From positions 186,001 through 250,000 of the forward strand of contig JAFEMH010002587.1 of the NCBI GenBank assembly GCA_022495995.1: a stretch of 64,000 bases of DNA, given 5' to 3'. The DNA comes from Adenophora triphylla var. japonica (Eukaryota; Streptophyta; Magnoliopsida; Asterales; Campanulaceae). Position 1 is the first letter of the stretch; each line of letters opens with the position of its first letter. This document shows, piece after piece, positions 45,024 to 56,976 of the stretch. The notes beneath the pieces were generated by a model. The model saw only the letters and a list, made by a program, of their open reading frames with translations. It did no database searches and had not been told where the DNA came from. The position numbers and the translations under genes were made by a program.

Positions 45024-46000
45024 GCCCATGTTCAAACCGATGAAAAAGAATGCCGACATCAAGCGGGACTCCGAGTGCCAAACGGCTTTCGAGAAGATCA
45101 AGACCTACTTGGTGAATCCCCCAGTGCATGCCCGCCACATGAAGACAAGCCACTACTCCTGTATCTGACAGTAACAGACACGTCAATCGGAGCAATGCTG
45201 GCACAAGAACATAAAGATTCCAAGGTTGAGCATGCAATCTACTTCGTAAGCCGGAAGCTTCAAGGAAGTGAACTCAGCTACTCAGCATCAGAGAAAACTT
45301 GTACCGCCTTGGTATGGGTAGTTGGGAAACTAAAACACTACATGCGGTCGCATTCGGTGCTCCTGGTCTCCAAAGTGGACCCGTCCAGATATCTCTTTGA
45401 CAAGCCATCCCATCAATGCGACTAGCCAAGTGGTCATTCTTCCTGGCTGAGTTCGACATCAAGTACATGGTCGAGAAAATCAACAAAGGGTAGAGTCATG
45501 GCAGATCAGTGGCCGACTTCCCGGCGGTGAACCTAAGGGTCCTAATCCGCAATTCCCGGACGACGGAATCTTCTCACTCGACAGCGCAAACCGATGGCAA
45601 CTCTTCTTCGATGGGGCAGCCAACAAGAAGGGGAATGGTATTGGAATGCTCCTTGTCGATCCCAAGGACGAGCATACTCCCATAGCTATTAAGATGAATT
45701 TTGAAGCAACCAACAATGCGGCGAATACGAAGCTTTGTGCGCGCAGTGCAGGAAGCCGCCCTCGGCGCAACATCTCGTAGCCGGATGTATATGGAGACTC
45801 GGCATTGATCATCAATCAAGTGTCCAACAAATGGAAGATGGTAGATTCGGCCTCCAAGTACCACGCGTACATGGAGGAGCTCATTGCTCGGTTCAAGGAC
45901 ATCTCTTTTCATTACTTGCCAAGAGACAGAAACCGCTCGCACGCCCGGCAACCCTCGCCTCTCTTGTCGAAATTCCCGATGGGAAAGCGGTAAAACCCCT
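45024..46000 (+). pseudogene. Ogre-2 RNase H regions
   Basis: After stop 45021-45023: MFKPMKKNADIKRDSECQTA, then in another frame LLLYLTVTDTSIGAMLAQ and YFVSRKLQGSELSYS. A second RNase H begins RWQLFFDGAANKKGNGIG (about 45595) and reaches NFEATNNAANTKL; a frame change leads to VYGDSALIINQVSNKW. DGAA and GDS catalytic boxes are visible. Not translatable as one protein. Confidence 0.75.
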
Positions 46001-47345
46001 CAGAATAGGCAGACGGGAAACACCCGCCTATTGCTGTGAGATCGAAAAAGAAAAAGAAACGATCGACGAACCCTGGTACAATCAAATTTACCAGTACCTC
46101 CAAAGCGGAGAAGTTTCCTTCACGAATGAAGATGGAAAATACAAAGAAGGGAACAAAGCCAAAAACATGATGGCATTAAAACGCCTGGCATCCCATTTCG
46201 TCATTCTGGGGGGTATGTTGTACAAGAAGCGCCACCAAGGGCCACTCCTTTGGTGTGTAAACAAAGAAAAAGCCAGCGAGCTAATGAACGAAGTTCACAA
46301 CGGAACCTGCGGTCTGCACAAGAACGCCCGAGCATTGACACAGATCATCCTTCGTATGGGATACTACTGGATATCGATGGAAACAGACTGCATCCAGTTC
46401 GTCCGAAGCTGCGACAAATATCAACGGTTCTCCAACCTCAATCATATCCCTCCTCATGAACTCTATTGCATGACTACACCATGGCCCTTCGCTACATGGG
46501 GAATCGTTGTCATTGGCAAGATCACTCCACCAGGGAGCAATGGTCACGAGTTCATTCTAGTCGCAGTTGACTACTTCACCAAATGGTTAGAAGCCAGATC
46601 GTACAAGGTACTGAATTCTAAGAAGGTGGTCGAGTTCATCCGAGAGAACATCATGTGCCGATACGGAGTGCCCAACGAGATCATATCCGACAATGGGACT
46701 CACTTCGAAGGAGATTGTGACCAACTACTGACCGAATTCAGAGTCACACGTCACAAATCTTCTCCTTACAGACCACAAACCAATGGTGCAGTAGAGGCAG
46801 CCAACAAGAATCTCGCCATGATAATCAGAAAGATGACCACCAGAGGTCGGGACTGGCCCGAAAAGCTACATCTAGCCCTCTGGGGATACCGAACATCAGT
46901 CAAAACCGCCACAGGGGAGACTCCGTTCGCGCTTACCTACGGAATGGAGGCAATATTACCCGTGGAATTGGAAATTCCATCCCTCCGAGTCCTCTTGGAA
47001 AACGGGATCAATGAAGTCGAATGGCTACAGAGCCGTCACGATGAACTTGCTCTACTCGACGAGCGCAGATTGAAAGCCATGGAACATACTCGAGCCTACC
47101 AAAGCAGAATGGCACGAGCATTCAACAAGAAAGTCAAGATCTGAGACATCAGGGAAGGCGACTTGGTGCTAAAGGAAAAGCCTCCTATGCAGACCAATCC
47201 CCTCGGAAAGTGGGAGCCTACTTGGATAGGACCGTTCGTGGTACAAAAAATCTTCTCCGGAGGAGCCATGAAGCTAGCAGACTTGGACGGAAACCCTTTC
47301 GTTAACCCCGTGAATGGAAGCAAGCTCCGCAGATACTTCGTTTGA
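46001..47345 (+). pseudogene. Ogre-2 integrase, first catalytic Asp lost
   Basis: Zinc finger HNGTCGLHKNARAL with SCDKYQRF (the second Cys of the usual CxxC is Tyr). Core: TWGIVVIGKITPP, where Asp of the usual WGMDVIG is Val (codon about 46506). Then ISDNGTHFEGD and TNGAVEAANKNL keep Asp and Glu. ALWGYRTSVKTATGETPF and FALTYGMEAILPVE follow. A stop at 47142-47144 splits off the C-terminal GDLVLKEKPP..KWEPTWIGPF, ending RRYFV (47345). Inactive by two point changes and a stop. Confidence 0.85.
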
Positions 47346-48085
47346 GGAAGAGCACGAGTCAACTCACCTTTCCCATACAGCGTCCCCTCAGTAAAATTAA
47401 AGTGCTAAAAGAGTAATACCCAACTGGATACATTCCCGCTAATGATCCAGGTAAAAAACAGGGTCACACTTCTTTTGTCTTTGTTTTTCTCAAATTCACC
47501 TAAAAGTGTCGAACTACGGTGACCTGAGCCCCTTAGTCCAATTGTAAAAGGGGAACGTAGGCAGCCATCATTGGTTCGGTCTAAAAAACAAAAAAATATA
47601 CAATAAGCATCAATTGCTTGTGTTTCGAAAAACTCTTTTCATTTAACCTACAAATTCATAACGGTTAAAACATTCTTTGATGAGTTCAAGCACGGTCAAC
47701 TCTTGACTCGCTACACGCTAGCAAAACTACAATAAAACATTAATCAATTAATGTGTCTGCAATGACAGTGGGTGGATGCTCGACAAAGAAGGTCAACCTA
47801 GTTTCCCGTACTAGGTCCTTCATCCTTCTTCCCCTTCCCTTTCACCCGGCGAGTGTTCTTCTCCTTCTCAGGAAATATTCCGGTAGGCCTTCTACCCGGC
47901 TCAGGGACTCTTCCCGACGCCTTCGTCAAGCCTGTGGCTCAACGCAGCCCTTTCTCTAGCTCGTCTCGAGCCGCCTCACTTCGAGCCATCATAACAGTGC
48001 TTCGATTGGCCTCCCGATCAACATTCGTCTCATAATCAGCCATTGCATCGCGCACGATTCCCAGTGGTTAGCCCTTGCTTCGGCC
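47346..48085 (+). other. Ogre-2 spacer after integrase
   Basis: Non-coding. The block AAAGAGTAATACCCAACTGG (about 47407-47430) with AAAAAACAGGGTCACAC recurs in the Ogre-1 remnant at 60207-60275. Confidence 0.55.
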
Positions 48086-49150
48086 CTCCTCAAGGTCGAG
48101 CGTCGGTGATCAAGCACCAGCTCACTCCATCTCCACAAGATAGCCATCTGTGTCTCCCCATACACTCTTCGTACCGGTTCGAATCTGCATCGACGAACAG
48201 TGCCCTCTCTCCGTGAAAGAGAACCCCGGCAGAAAGGACATGTATTGCCACCACCGTGTGAGCAAAGAATAGCGTCGAAGGATCTTCTATCCGCAAAGAT
48301 CCCACCTCAAAGGTGGCGGCATAACTCAAATCGGCTTAGTGGCACTGCTCCGGCCCGCATCGTCGCAACCAACGATGGAATGTAGAAAGACGTCCCGAGA
48401 CAGCCCGACACTCGACAACCAATGCACCCTCCCGAGTGGTCCAACAAGTCTCAGAACTTCCAAGGTGGGGAATCCACCATCGCAAGTGATGCGTGCGAGT
48501 CCGGCCATCCCAGCCCAGTTCGGCTCGATCGCCCCTATCACCGAGGACGCCGAGAGAAGGACCAAGCGTCACAAGACATTGGCACCTCGGGCATCATCTC
48601 GTAGTCTCTCCTCAACCACATGGTAAGCATAGCGGGACTCCCTCCCCACATGTATCGGCTACGGTCGCCATCCGACCTATGCCCGGGAACGTCTCGCCCA
48701 AGATCACGGCACGATGTCTCCCCACTCCGGCATCGCTCACCGAGGTCCAAGACATCATGATGGCACACACCCGAGAGACGTGAATGTGAACAGAGTAGCA
48801 ATCGCGCACGAGCAAACGCGTCCCCACGAAAAGACGCTCCCCTCGGCTCCGGCAAATCTTTCGGGCGCCTCGAAATGTCAACATAATCGGTATCTGCATC
48901 GGCATCCCGTATGCTTCTCCGATTCTAGATACCAAACAAAGACACTAGCTTCTCAACAGGTGGCCATGCCACCAAAGCATACGGAAGAACTAGGCTGTTC
49001 CGTCTCGGGTCCTCCCAGAATGGCTCGGAAATCTTCAAACGTAGGAGTGACTTCATTGTACAAAAAGCTGTACACATTCCTCCGTACGTCCCTGTGAGCG
49101 AGACGCGGCTCTCAAAAGATCCCAATCGGCATGAGCTCCTTCAAAGCCTA
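48086..49150 (-). pseudogene. Degraded antisense ORF fragments in Ogre-2
   Basis: The minus-strand read YNEVTPTFEDFRAILGG (about 49060-49010) resembles the start of DUF7745/plant-mobile-type proteins often found antisense in these elements. Further fragments (48935-48612, 48855-48538, 48565-48326) follow in changing frames. Too broken to define a gene. Plus-strand frames here (48339-48626, 48714-49097) look like shadows. Confidence 0.35.
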
Positions 49151-49812
49151 AAAGATTTAATCCCATGCTGACCTTCGAAAAACCCTTTGTTCTGCCTCGT
49201 GTAGCTCCGTACCCACGACTGAAAGTTGTCCAAATATCGCTCTTGCATCCGAGACGGTAACTTGGGAAAGGGAGCCATAAAAAATGAAGGAAACCTTGGA
49301 AGTTTGAGAGAATTCAGCCAGAATGATCAAAAATAATGCGCAGTTCTTAAACAATTGCAAAGTGACGCAATTTAAAGAATCGGAAATTCACTCCTAGTTC
49401 GCCGACTCCTCTCGCAGCTAACTTGGTCAACTCTCAGCCTAGTCGCCCCTGAATTGGAAACATTTCCAAACAGCTCCCTGTTCATCCTTATGAAACCTGC
49501 GTGCTGCCCCTGGTTTCATTCAATCAATATCAATATCCCTTCCGCCCCGGGCTCGTGCAACAGTGCAAATAATTAATAATCAGTGCATATATGCTTAATT
49601 TTTGACCCGTTCAATTTTTAATGCATGGTTCATTTTATTTATTTTTGATTAACCTACTTCCTTATTTACCAAAAATAACAGAAGGTGATCACAGAATAAA
49701 TGTGCGAAGTACAGGTTCCGCCCCACGGGCGCCTTTTTTTCGAATACAGTTCAAATCAAATCGTTCTAGACGATACAAAAAAAAAGAAGAGAAGGAAGAC
49801 AGTAAAACAGGA
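49151..49812. other. Ogre-2 spacer between antisense regions
   Basis: A/T-rich, with no recognised gene. Plus-strand frames beginning at 49621 and 49700 run into the antisense gene and are shadows. Confidence 0.5.
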
Positions 49813-52618
49813 CTACTCCGAGTCCTGCTCGTCATCCGAGCACTCGACGCACTGCTCCGCCGCTGCCGGATCCATCGCAAACAGGAACTTGCCAAATTCC
49901 TCCAAGCGGGAATATGCAAAAGGCCTCCTCGGAGTATGCGAACTCGAGGACTCTCCCCTCTTGTGCCCCGAGTGTGCAGAAGAAGGAGCTCCAAATCCAG
50001 TCGTTCCCCCCGCGAACTGGCCAAATCCCTGTGCAAAGTCCTCCCCACCAGCTGTGGGAGCAGGCGAACCTCTTGGCCTAGATGGCCCCCGCTCACGGAC
50101 ATCCACGCTCCTCTGGGAACTGCACCGCATGAACTCCACGAGCCTCCTAGCGTAGGCGGACCACCCGTCCACCAGCCTCATAGCCTAGTTGTATGTACGG
50201 CCAGACACCTACGAACCAGGAAAGTCGTCAAAAGACAAGCAGAAAGTACAGATGCAACATTTGCAAAATGCTACTAACAAATGCAGAAAAAAAAGGGTGC
50301 TCACCGAAGCATTGGGGTCAGCCCTGTATCGTGGTGGTCTCGGCTCATCCGGGAGCGGGATCACAAGTCGCCTGCGTGAACCATCCAGCCCCTCGTACGC
50401 CAACCTAGCGCGTGGGACCGGGAGATCTCGAGGACGTCCTGGGACCTCGCCCTCCTCCTGTCTTTGCACCCGCTGGGCTCCTCAGCCTCATCCTCAAGAA
50501 AGTATCATAGGCGGCCCCCGCTATGATGTACTCGGTATAGAACACGCCCTGTCTATACCTCTCCAACTCATCCATCAGCATCGACAGAGGATGCTGCATG
50601 TGCATAGGAGGATCCATCGCCACCAACGGAATGGACCCCGGGCCATGCTGACGGGTCACTCGCTCCCCCAGATACATAGCGTCGCAATGAAGTCCCACCA
50701 GGAGCCTCCTCCACCGCGTCACCTCGCTAGCGACCTGAACCACGCCATAGTGGAACCGACTCCACCAGGTCAGCTGGATCCTCTCGGAGAACTCCCGGTT
50801 CAGTGCCAGAGACACCTCCTCGTATGACACTCGAGTGCCAACTCTCGACGAGACCGCCCTCTTCGCTTTCTTCTGCCAAACCAGCATGGCAGGGAACAGG
50901 GGTCGATACGCCTCCTTGATGTCCTAATCCTACGGACTGAACACCTCATAGCACCAGACCTGTCAAGCAAATGGAAAGTTATGTCAGCTACAAAGCAGAT
51001 ACATACGAGTACATGAAAGAGGCAAGGAAGAGAAAAAGATGTAAACTTACATCCAAGACAGGCGTGAAGCTGCTAAAGGAGTGCTCCTCTCCCCGCGAGA
51101 ACCTGTCCAGAGAATGGTAGAGCTCGGCCAGTTCAGCCTCCCCCCACGCGAACCACCTCACAGCATCCAGATCTGTCAGCGACCCGAGCAGAGGGAAGTG
51201 ACATGATGTGTCGGAAGTCGGGAACAAAGTCGCTGACAACGCGAACCAAAGGAACCCTCGAGCCAGGCGCTCCGTGGTCATCCTTAATGATCCATCCAAA
51301 TAATCAGCGACACCCGCCTCCAGATGCCTCTCCATCGGCCTGTACCGAATGCCTAAGCCCCTGGCATCGGTAATATCAAAACCCAGCAGCCCAGACAACT
51401 GCTCCGGGGTATAACCATCAACCCACACCAGCGTGTTGCCATAAGTCAGCAACCCAGTGATAGCGGCAAAATCCGTGGGAGTCACCGTCGCCTCCCCCCA
51501 TCTGAAATGGAAAGTATGGGTCGTATCCCACCAATACTCGCTCAGAGCTACATACATGAACCAGGCCCTCGGCGTATCAGCTATCGCAGCCACCGCACCG
51601 ATAAACCCAGCCAATCCAGAGTCGAGTACCAGCTGCCGCGGACTCCTCTCTCCCTCTCGAGCCACATACGGGATGATCTCCCACAATGCTCTCACTGCCT
51701 CAAAGGCACCCCGACTCTTCTGGTTGTGGGTATCAACCGTCCCTGTCCCCTGCAGGCAAACAAGGCAGAAGCAACATCAACAAATGCACGAACGCATGTC
51801 AAAAGGATGTAATGCAGATACGGTTCTCATTCATTTCCTACATATATTTCCATCATTTCGAAAACTCCGTCGAATCCAAAACTTTCAAAACGTTTCGAAA
51901 ACTCCGTCGAATCCGGAACTTTCAAAATCATTCGAAAACTCCGTCGAATCTGGAACTTTCAAAATTTTTCGAAAACTCCGTCGAATCCGGAATTTTCAAA
52001 ACATTTCGAAAACTTCGTCAAATCCGGAACTTTCAAAACATTTCGAAAACTCCATCGAATCCGGAACTTTCAAAACATTTCAAAAAATCCATCGAATCCG
52101 GAACTTTCAAAATATTTCGAAAACTCCGTCGAATCCGGAACTTTCAAAACATTTCGAAAACTCCGTTGAAACCGGAACTTTCAAATTCTTTTCGAACATT
52201 TCGAAAATTTACTCCGTCCCGAATTAAAGCTACTTTAATTTTGGAAAAGGCATCTAGACATGGAATTTTGCAACCAAAATTTTTATGTCATCCACCCATA
52301 GTGTCAATTGAACTACATCTTAGTCAATTTCGACAACGATTCATGGCAAAGTCAAAAGCCCCAATTCGGGCACCAAAATCCCAAGTAAATTCCTAAACAA
52401 ATTTCTAACATTTAAAGAATGCACATTCTTAAAATTAATGGAATTTGTAGGAAGCTTACTTGTCTCTCGATCCCTCCTTTGGAGTTGTGTCTCTCCCTAG
52501 CCGGGTAAAACTCCGCCGGATTCAATGGATGAACAATGGTTCGAATGGTCCGAACCAACCGCGTTCTTTCGTCATCGGTCCTTCCATGGCGAGCCATCGG
52601 TTCCCATTCACCTTCCAT
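49813..52618 (-). pseudogene. Antisense plant-mobile-domain (PMD) gene in Ogre-2, four exons
   Basis: Start MEGEWEPMARHGRTDDE (52618). Exon 1 ends ERQ at 52460; exon 2 51749-51051; exon 3 50959-50305; exon 4 50208-49813 (ends DDEQDSE). All splice sites are GT-AG. Exon 1 is 53 codons and exon 2 is 233 codons, both phase 0. Exon 2 has WWDTTHTFHFRWGEATVTPT, DFAAITGLLTYGN and WFAWGEAELAELY, the plant mobile domain (PF10536) also seen in MAIN/MAIL1-type proteins. Exon 3 has LVWQKKAKRAVSSR and YEEVSLALNREFSERIQLTW. Stops at 50930-50932, 50924-50926 and 50185-50187, each TAG where Gln fits, and a frame change near 50450 inactivate it. Role in the element unknown. Confidence 0.78.
51858..52195. repeat. 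37-bp tandem array in the PMD gene's first intron
   Basis: About nine units of CGAAAACTCCGTCGAATCCG followed by GAACTTTCAAAACATTT. Since 37 is not a multiple of three, the apparent plus-strand frames (51457-52227, 51686-52396) cycle through the same words and are not genes. Confidence 0.88.
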
Positions 52619-52869
52619 AGCGATTTTCCTTCACAAATTCGAGCAAACCTTGCAATTTGGGGTGGAATTTTTTCTCTCCTCTCTCTCTCGTCGGAAATAA
52701 TGGGGGAAGGGGGATGGTTTGCGTCGGACTTGGAGCTGATTTGAATCGGGTCAAATTCGGTCAAGTTCGGCCGGACTCTGCGCAATTTAAAAAGATTCCT
52801 TCCATTTTAGTCCCTCATTTTTTGGCAGTTCCACTTTTACTCCTTTTGGCCCCCAAAAGTGTAAAATTT

Positions 52870-53040
52870 CCTCCCAGTTAGTTTTCACTAACGCCCGTCT
52901 CCAGACGTTAAATTCCCAGTTAGTTTTCACTAACGCCCATCTCCAGACGTTAAATTCCCGATTAGTTTTCACTAACGCCCGTCTCCGCGTTAAATTCCCG
53001 ATTGGTTTTCACTAACGCCCGTCTCCAGATGTTAAATTCA
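52870..53040. repeat. Short tandem array (about 42-50 bp units)
   Basis: Four units of TTAGTTTTCACTAACGCCCG then TCTCCAGACGTTAAATTCCC, directly adjoining and sharing the CGTCTCCAGACGTTAAATTC end with the 84-bp array. Confidence 0.8.
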
Positions 53041-54125
53041 ATCCCGATTGGCGTTTGATAGTCAAACGCTCAATCATGTCTCCAGGACATTCGGTTACAT
53101 TTCCGTCTCCATACGTTAAATTCAATCCCAGTTGACGTTTGACAGTCAAACGCTCAATCATGTCTCCGGACATTCCAGTTACATTTCCGTCTCCAGACGT
53201 TAAATTCAATCCCAGTTGACGTTTGACAGTCAAACGCTCAATCATGTCTCCGGACATTCCAGTTACATTTTCGTCTCCAGACGTTAAATTCAATCCCGAT
53301 TGGACGTTTGTGATCAAACGCTCAATCATGTCTCCGGACATTCCAGTTACATTTCCGTCTCCAGGCGTTAAATTCAATCCGATTGACGATTGGCAGTCAA
53401 ATGCTCAATCATGTCTCCGAACATTTCGCTACATTTCCGTCTCCAGGCGTTAAATTCAATCCCGGTTGGCGTTTGTGATCCAAACGCTCAATCATGTCTC
53501 CGGACATTCCAGTTACATTTCCGTCTCCAGATGTTAAATTCAATCCCAGTTGACGTTTGACAGTCAAACGCTCAATCATGTCTCCGGACATTCCAGTTAC
53601 ATTTCCGTCTCCAGACGTTAAATTCAATCCCAGTTGACGTTTGACAATCAAACGCTCAATCATGTCTCCGGACATTCCAGTTACATTTCCGTCTCCAGAC
53701 GTTAAATTCAATCCAGTTGACATTTGACAGTCAAACGCTCAATCATGTCTCCGGACATTCCAGTTACATTTCCGTCTCCAGACGTTAAATTCAATCCCAG
53801 TTGACATTTGATAGTAAAATGCTCAATCATGTCTCCGGACATTCCAGTTACATTTCCGTCTCCAGTCGTTAAATTTAATCCCAGTTGACGTTTGACAGTC
53901 AAACGCTCAATCATGTCTCCGGACATTCCAGTTACATTTCCGTCTCCAGACGTTAAATTCAATCCCAGTTGACGTTTGACAGTCAAACGCTCAATCATGT
54001 CTCCGGACATTCAGGTTACATTTCCGTCTCCAGACGTCAAATTCAATCCCAGTTGGCGTTTGACAGTCAAATGCTCAATCATGTCTCCGAACATTCCAGT
54101 CGCACCTCCGTCTCCCGACGTCAAA
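53041..54125. repeat. 84-bp tandem array, 28-codon periodicity
   Basis: About thirteen units: GACGTTTGACAGTCAAACGC, TCAATCATGTCTCCGGACAT, TCCAGTTACATTTCCGTCTC, CAGACGTTAAATTCAATCCC. On the minus strand the unit reads MSGDMIERLTVKRQLGLNLT then SGDGNVTG, repeated without stops for long stretches (53377-53012, 53723-53409, 54010-53708). It contains the hairpin CGTTTGACAGTCAAACG. Confidence 0.9.
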
Positions 54126-54868
54126 ATTCCCGTTGGTTTTCACCATCGTTCACCTCAGCGGCAGCTGCAATAAGCCCAAACCCCAAGGCACGAATGCCTT
54201 GCAACAATCCCTCTTCGGCTGTCCTCGTAAGCCCGGACATCTTTTCACTTCAGCAAGTGAACATTCATCTCCCCGGCCGCCAGTCGTAAGCCCGATCATC
54301 CCACCTCAGCGGCAGCTGCAATAAGCCCGCACAACAATCCCTCTTCGACCATCAAGGTAAGCCCGAATGCTCATCCCCAGTAGGATTCTAAAGAAGAAAC
54401 GTCGATTCTTCCGAGTTGTTAATAACACCAGTTTAACACAACCGTTCTCATCATTGCTACCCTATCCCCAGCAGGATAAACCTGGTAGCAGCAATAAGCC
54501 CAGTACCCAAGGCACGAACGCCTTCATATCAGGATGAGCGTATCCTCAGCAACTCCGGTTTGAGGTGCCACACGCCCTCGTCAGCATCAGCAACTCCGGT
54601 TTGAGGCGCCACACGCCCTCGAAGGTTTCAGGGATCCCAGGTTCAGACGCCTCCAAACAGTCTCGCTCAGGTCAAGGTCCCCACGCGCGGTGCTTGCACC
54701 TACGAACTACGATCGGCTTGATTCCCGCTCGGGATATGTAGGAATCCTTTCGCTAAGGGTCCAGCCAGTTGACCGCCCAGGTCTTTCAAAGTAAGACATC
54801 CCGATTTGGATCCTTATCTTTTTCAACGACCCCACCTCCTTCGGAGGAGACGTCGCTGAGGGGCTAAC
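54126..54868 (+). other. Ogre-2 3' end with duplicated block and polypurine tract
   Basis: CACCTCAGCGGCAGCTGCAA occurs at about 54151 and 54303, and CAACTCCGGTTTGAGG at 54550 and 54589. It ends GCTGAGGGGCTAAC, the likely PPT, before the LTR. No gene. Confidence 0.6.
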
Positions 54869-56976
54869 TGTAAGTACCCAAATCCGAATCGTCCAAATCC
54901 GTCAGAAAGTTAACCGAAATCCGTTAACTGGCCCGCTCCAGGTTAATCGGAACTCGTTAAACTCCCCGTTGCCATGCCAATGAGACGTCCCGGGACTGCC
55001 CCGTGCATCCCAACATCAAAGCGTACTTAACACGTGTCATCTCACGTAAAAGTATGGCTTTCCCTGAAAAACGCACTTTTCGGCACTTTCTGGGGGCATT
55101 TCGGACATTTTCCAGACTGTTATTTTAAAAAACGGACAAAACCGGGACCGGGGAACGAACTCCCATACATTTGGTGACTCACAGGGCACGTGGCAGCCAT
55201 GCCACAACCCTCTCATCACCTTTCAATCACAAATCAAGCTGAAAAGACCAAAATACCCCTGGATTTCAGTCCAAGTCCGGCCGGACTCCCTGTGCAAATT
55301 TCCTGAAATTGCCCGAAGCCCCTCGTAATTCCAAAATACCCCAAAACCCTGAAAAACAGTCCAAGTCCGTCGGACTCCTACTGCAATTTTCACCTATAAA
55401 TAGAAGTGGCTGTCAAAGCCAAAAGAAGGAACATTTTCACCCAAAAATCACCTCACTCACGGCCCAAACTGATTTCACCCCTTCCCGAGCTCCCGTTTGC
55501 CTCGATTCGCGTGAAACTTCTGTATTTCAATCAAATATGCCCCTCATCACTTCGAAACACCCTTTTGAACTAATTTTCGTGTCCCGTACATACCTTCCGA
55601 GCCAAAGGAGTCGACCCTAGCCATAGGTATAACTCCCTCTCTCTAAATCTCTCGTTTCGTCTCGGTTTACGCGCCAGTCGCTACAACTGTTTCGAACAAT
55701 GTTATTGAAATGTAGACGCCTCCGTCTAACGGGGTCCGATACGTTTTAGCCCCTCGATCCTCTTCTCTTTCCGTAAGAGAAGTAATCACGGGTTAAAACG
55801 GCATTCAGACCCCGTTCCATTTGCTTTTACGTCATTTACCAATTCCGGATCGATCGATCCGTTGATCGTCATTTACTTTCTGTCATTTACCAATTCCGAT
55901 CCGATTGGCCTCGTTGATCGTCATTTACAATTCCGAGCCGATTGGCCTCGTTGATCGTCATTTACAATTACGAGCCGATTGGCCTCGTTGATCGTCATTT
56001 ACAATTTCGAGCCGATTGGCCTCATTGATCGTCATTTACAATTCCGAGCCGATTGGCCTCATTGATACTGCTTTAAATACTGTCATTTACAAAGTCCGAC
56101 CCGTTTGGATCGTGATAGTATTTACTTTTCTAAGTCCGAGTCGCAACCAGATTCGTTGATCGCATATCATTTAATACGCATTTTTCCCGTAAAAATCGTT
56201 AACAATGTGATGCCCGGTTCAAAACCGGAGTTCGTCCTTCGAACTCTCTTTCAAAACGCACGAAATGACGTTTGGCCTCCAAACGCTCATCTTCAAACTA
56301 AAAGCCGCCATTTGACACTTAAAATCATTTAATACGCATTTTTTCTGTAAAAATCGTTAACAATGACATGCCCGGTTCAATAAACCGGAGTTCGACCTTC
56401 GAACTCCTTTTCAAACTCAAAATTGACGTTTGTCACGCAAACGCTCATTTCAAGCTCAAATCGACGTTTGCCACGCAAACGCTCATTTCCGTCTCAAAAC
56501 CGACGTTTGTCATTCAAACGCTCGCCTTTTCAAAGTCACCTAATCAACGTTTGACATTCAAACCAAGATTAAGCTTGTCATTCAAGCCCCCATTTCAAAA
56601 CACACACACACACACACACACGATTTCGAGAAAGGTAGAAAGACTCGTCATACGAGGCGTTTTGGGTGATCTCGTAATACTCTTCCCGAAACGTAACGTG
56701 ACCTCCGAACCTAACAATCTCTGGTACTAAAAAGCTTTTTACTCGTTTTTGCTACCAATAAAAATGATCCCCTGTTTTCAAAGCCTTTTCCTAAGTTTTT
56801 GCTACCAATAAAAACGACACCATTTTCAAAAGCCTTTTCTCAACGTTTGGGCTCAAAATACAAAAACCGCGTGGCGACTCCTCATTTTTTCCTTCCCATG
56901 AAGCGAGGTCTCAGACACCAACCCTCCGCGAAAGACAACCGCGTTTCGCGTTCGCGCGAAATCCCGGGTTATTTCA
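54869..56976 (+). repeat. Ogre-2 3' LTR
   Basis: 2108 bp, TGTAAGTACCC to GGTTATTTCA. Like 34843-36881, but with five instead of three 36-bp repeat units (55890-56075), explaining the 69-bp length difference. Confidence 0.92.

Noticed and set aside
51457..52396. 256- and 236-codon plus-strand frames with repeated RKLRRIRNFQN words
   Set aside because: They start antisense to the PMD exon and then read through a 37-bp tandem array; the periodicity is DNA-level, not a protein repeat under selection.
53041..54125. CRISPR-like array
   Set aside because: Units are contiguous and near-identical along their whole 84 bp with no unique spacers, and the context is a plant retroelement.
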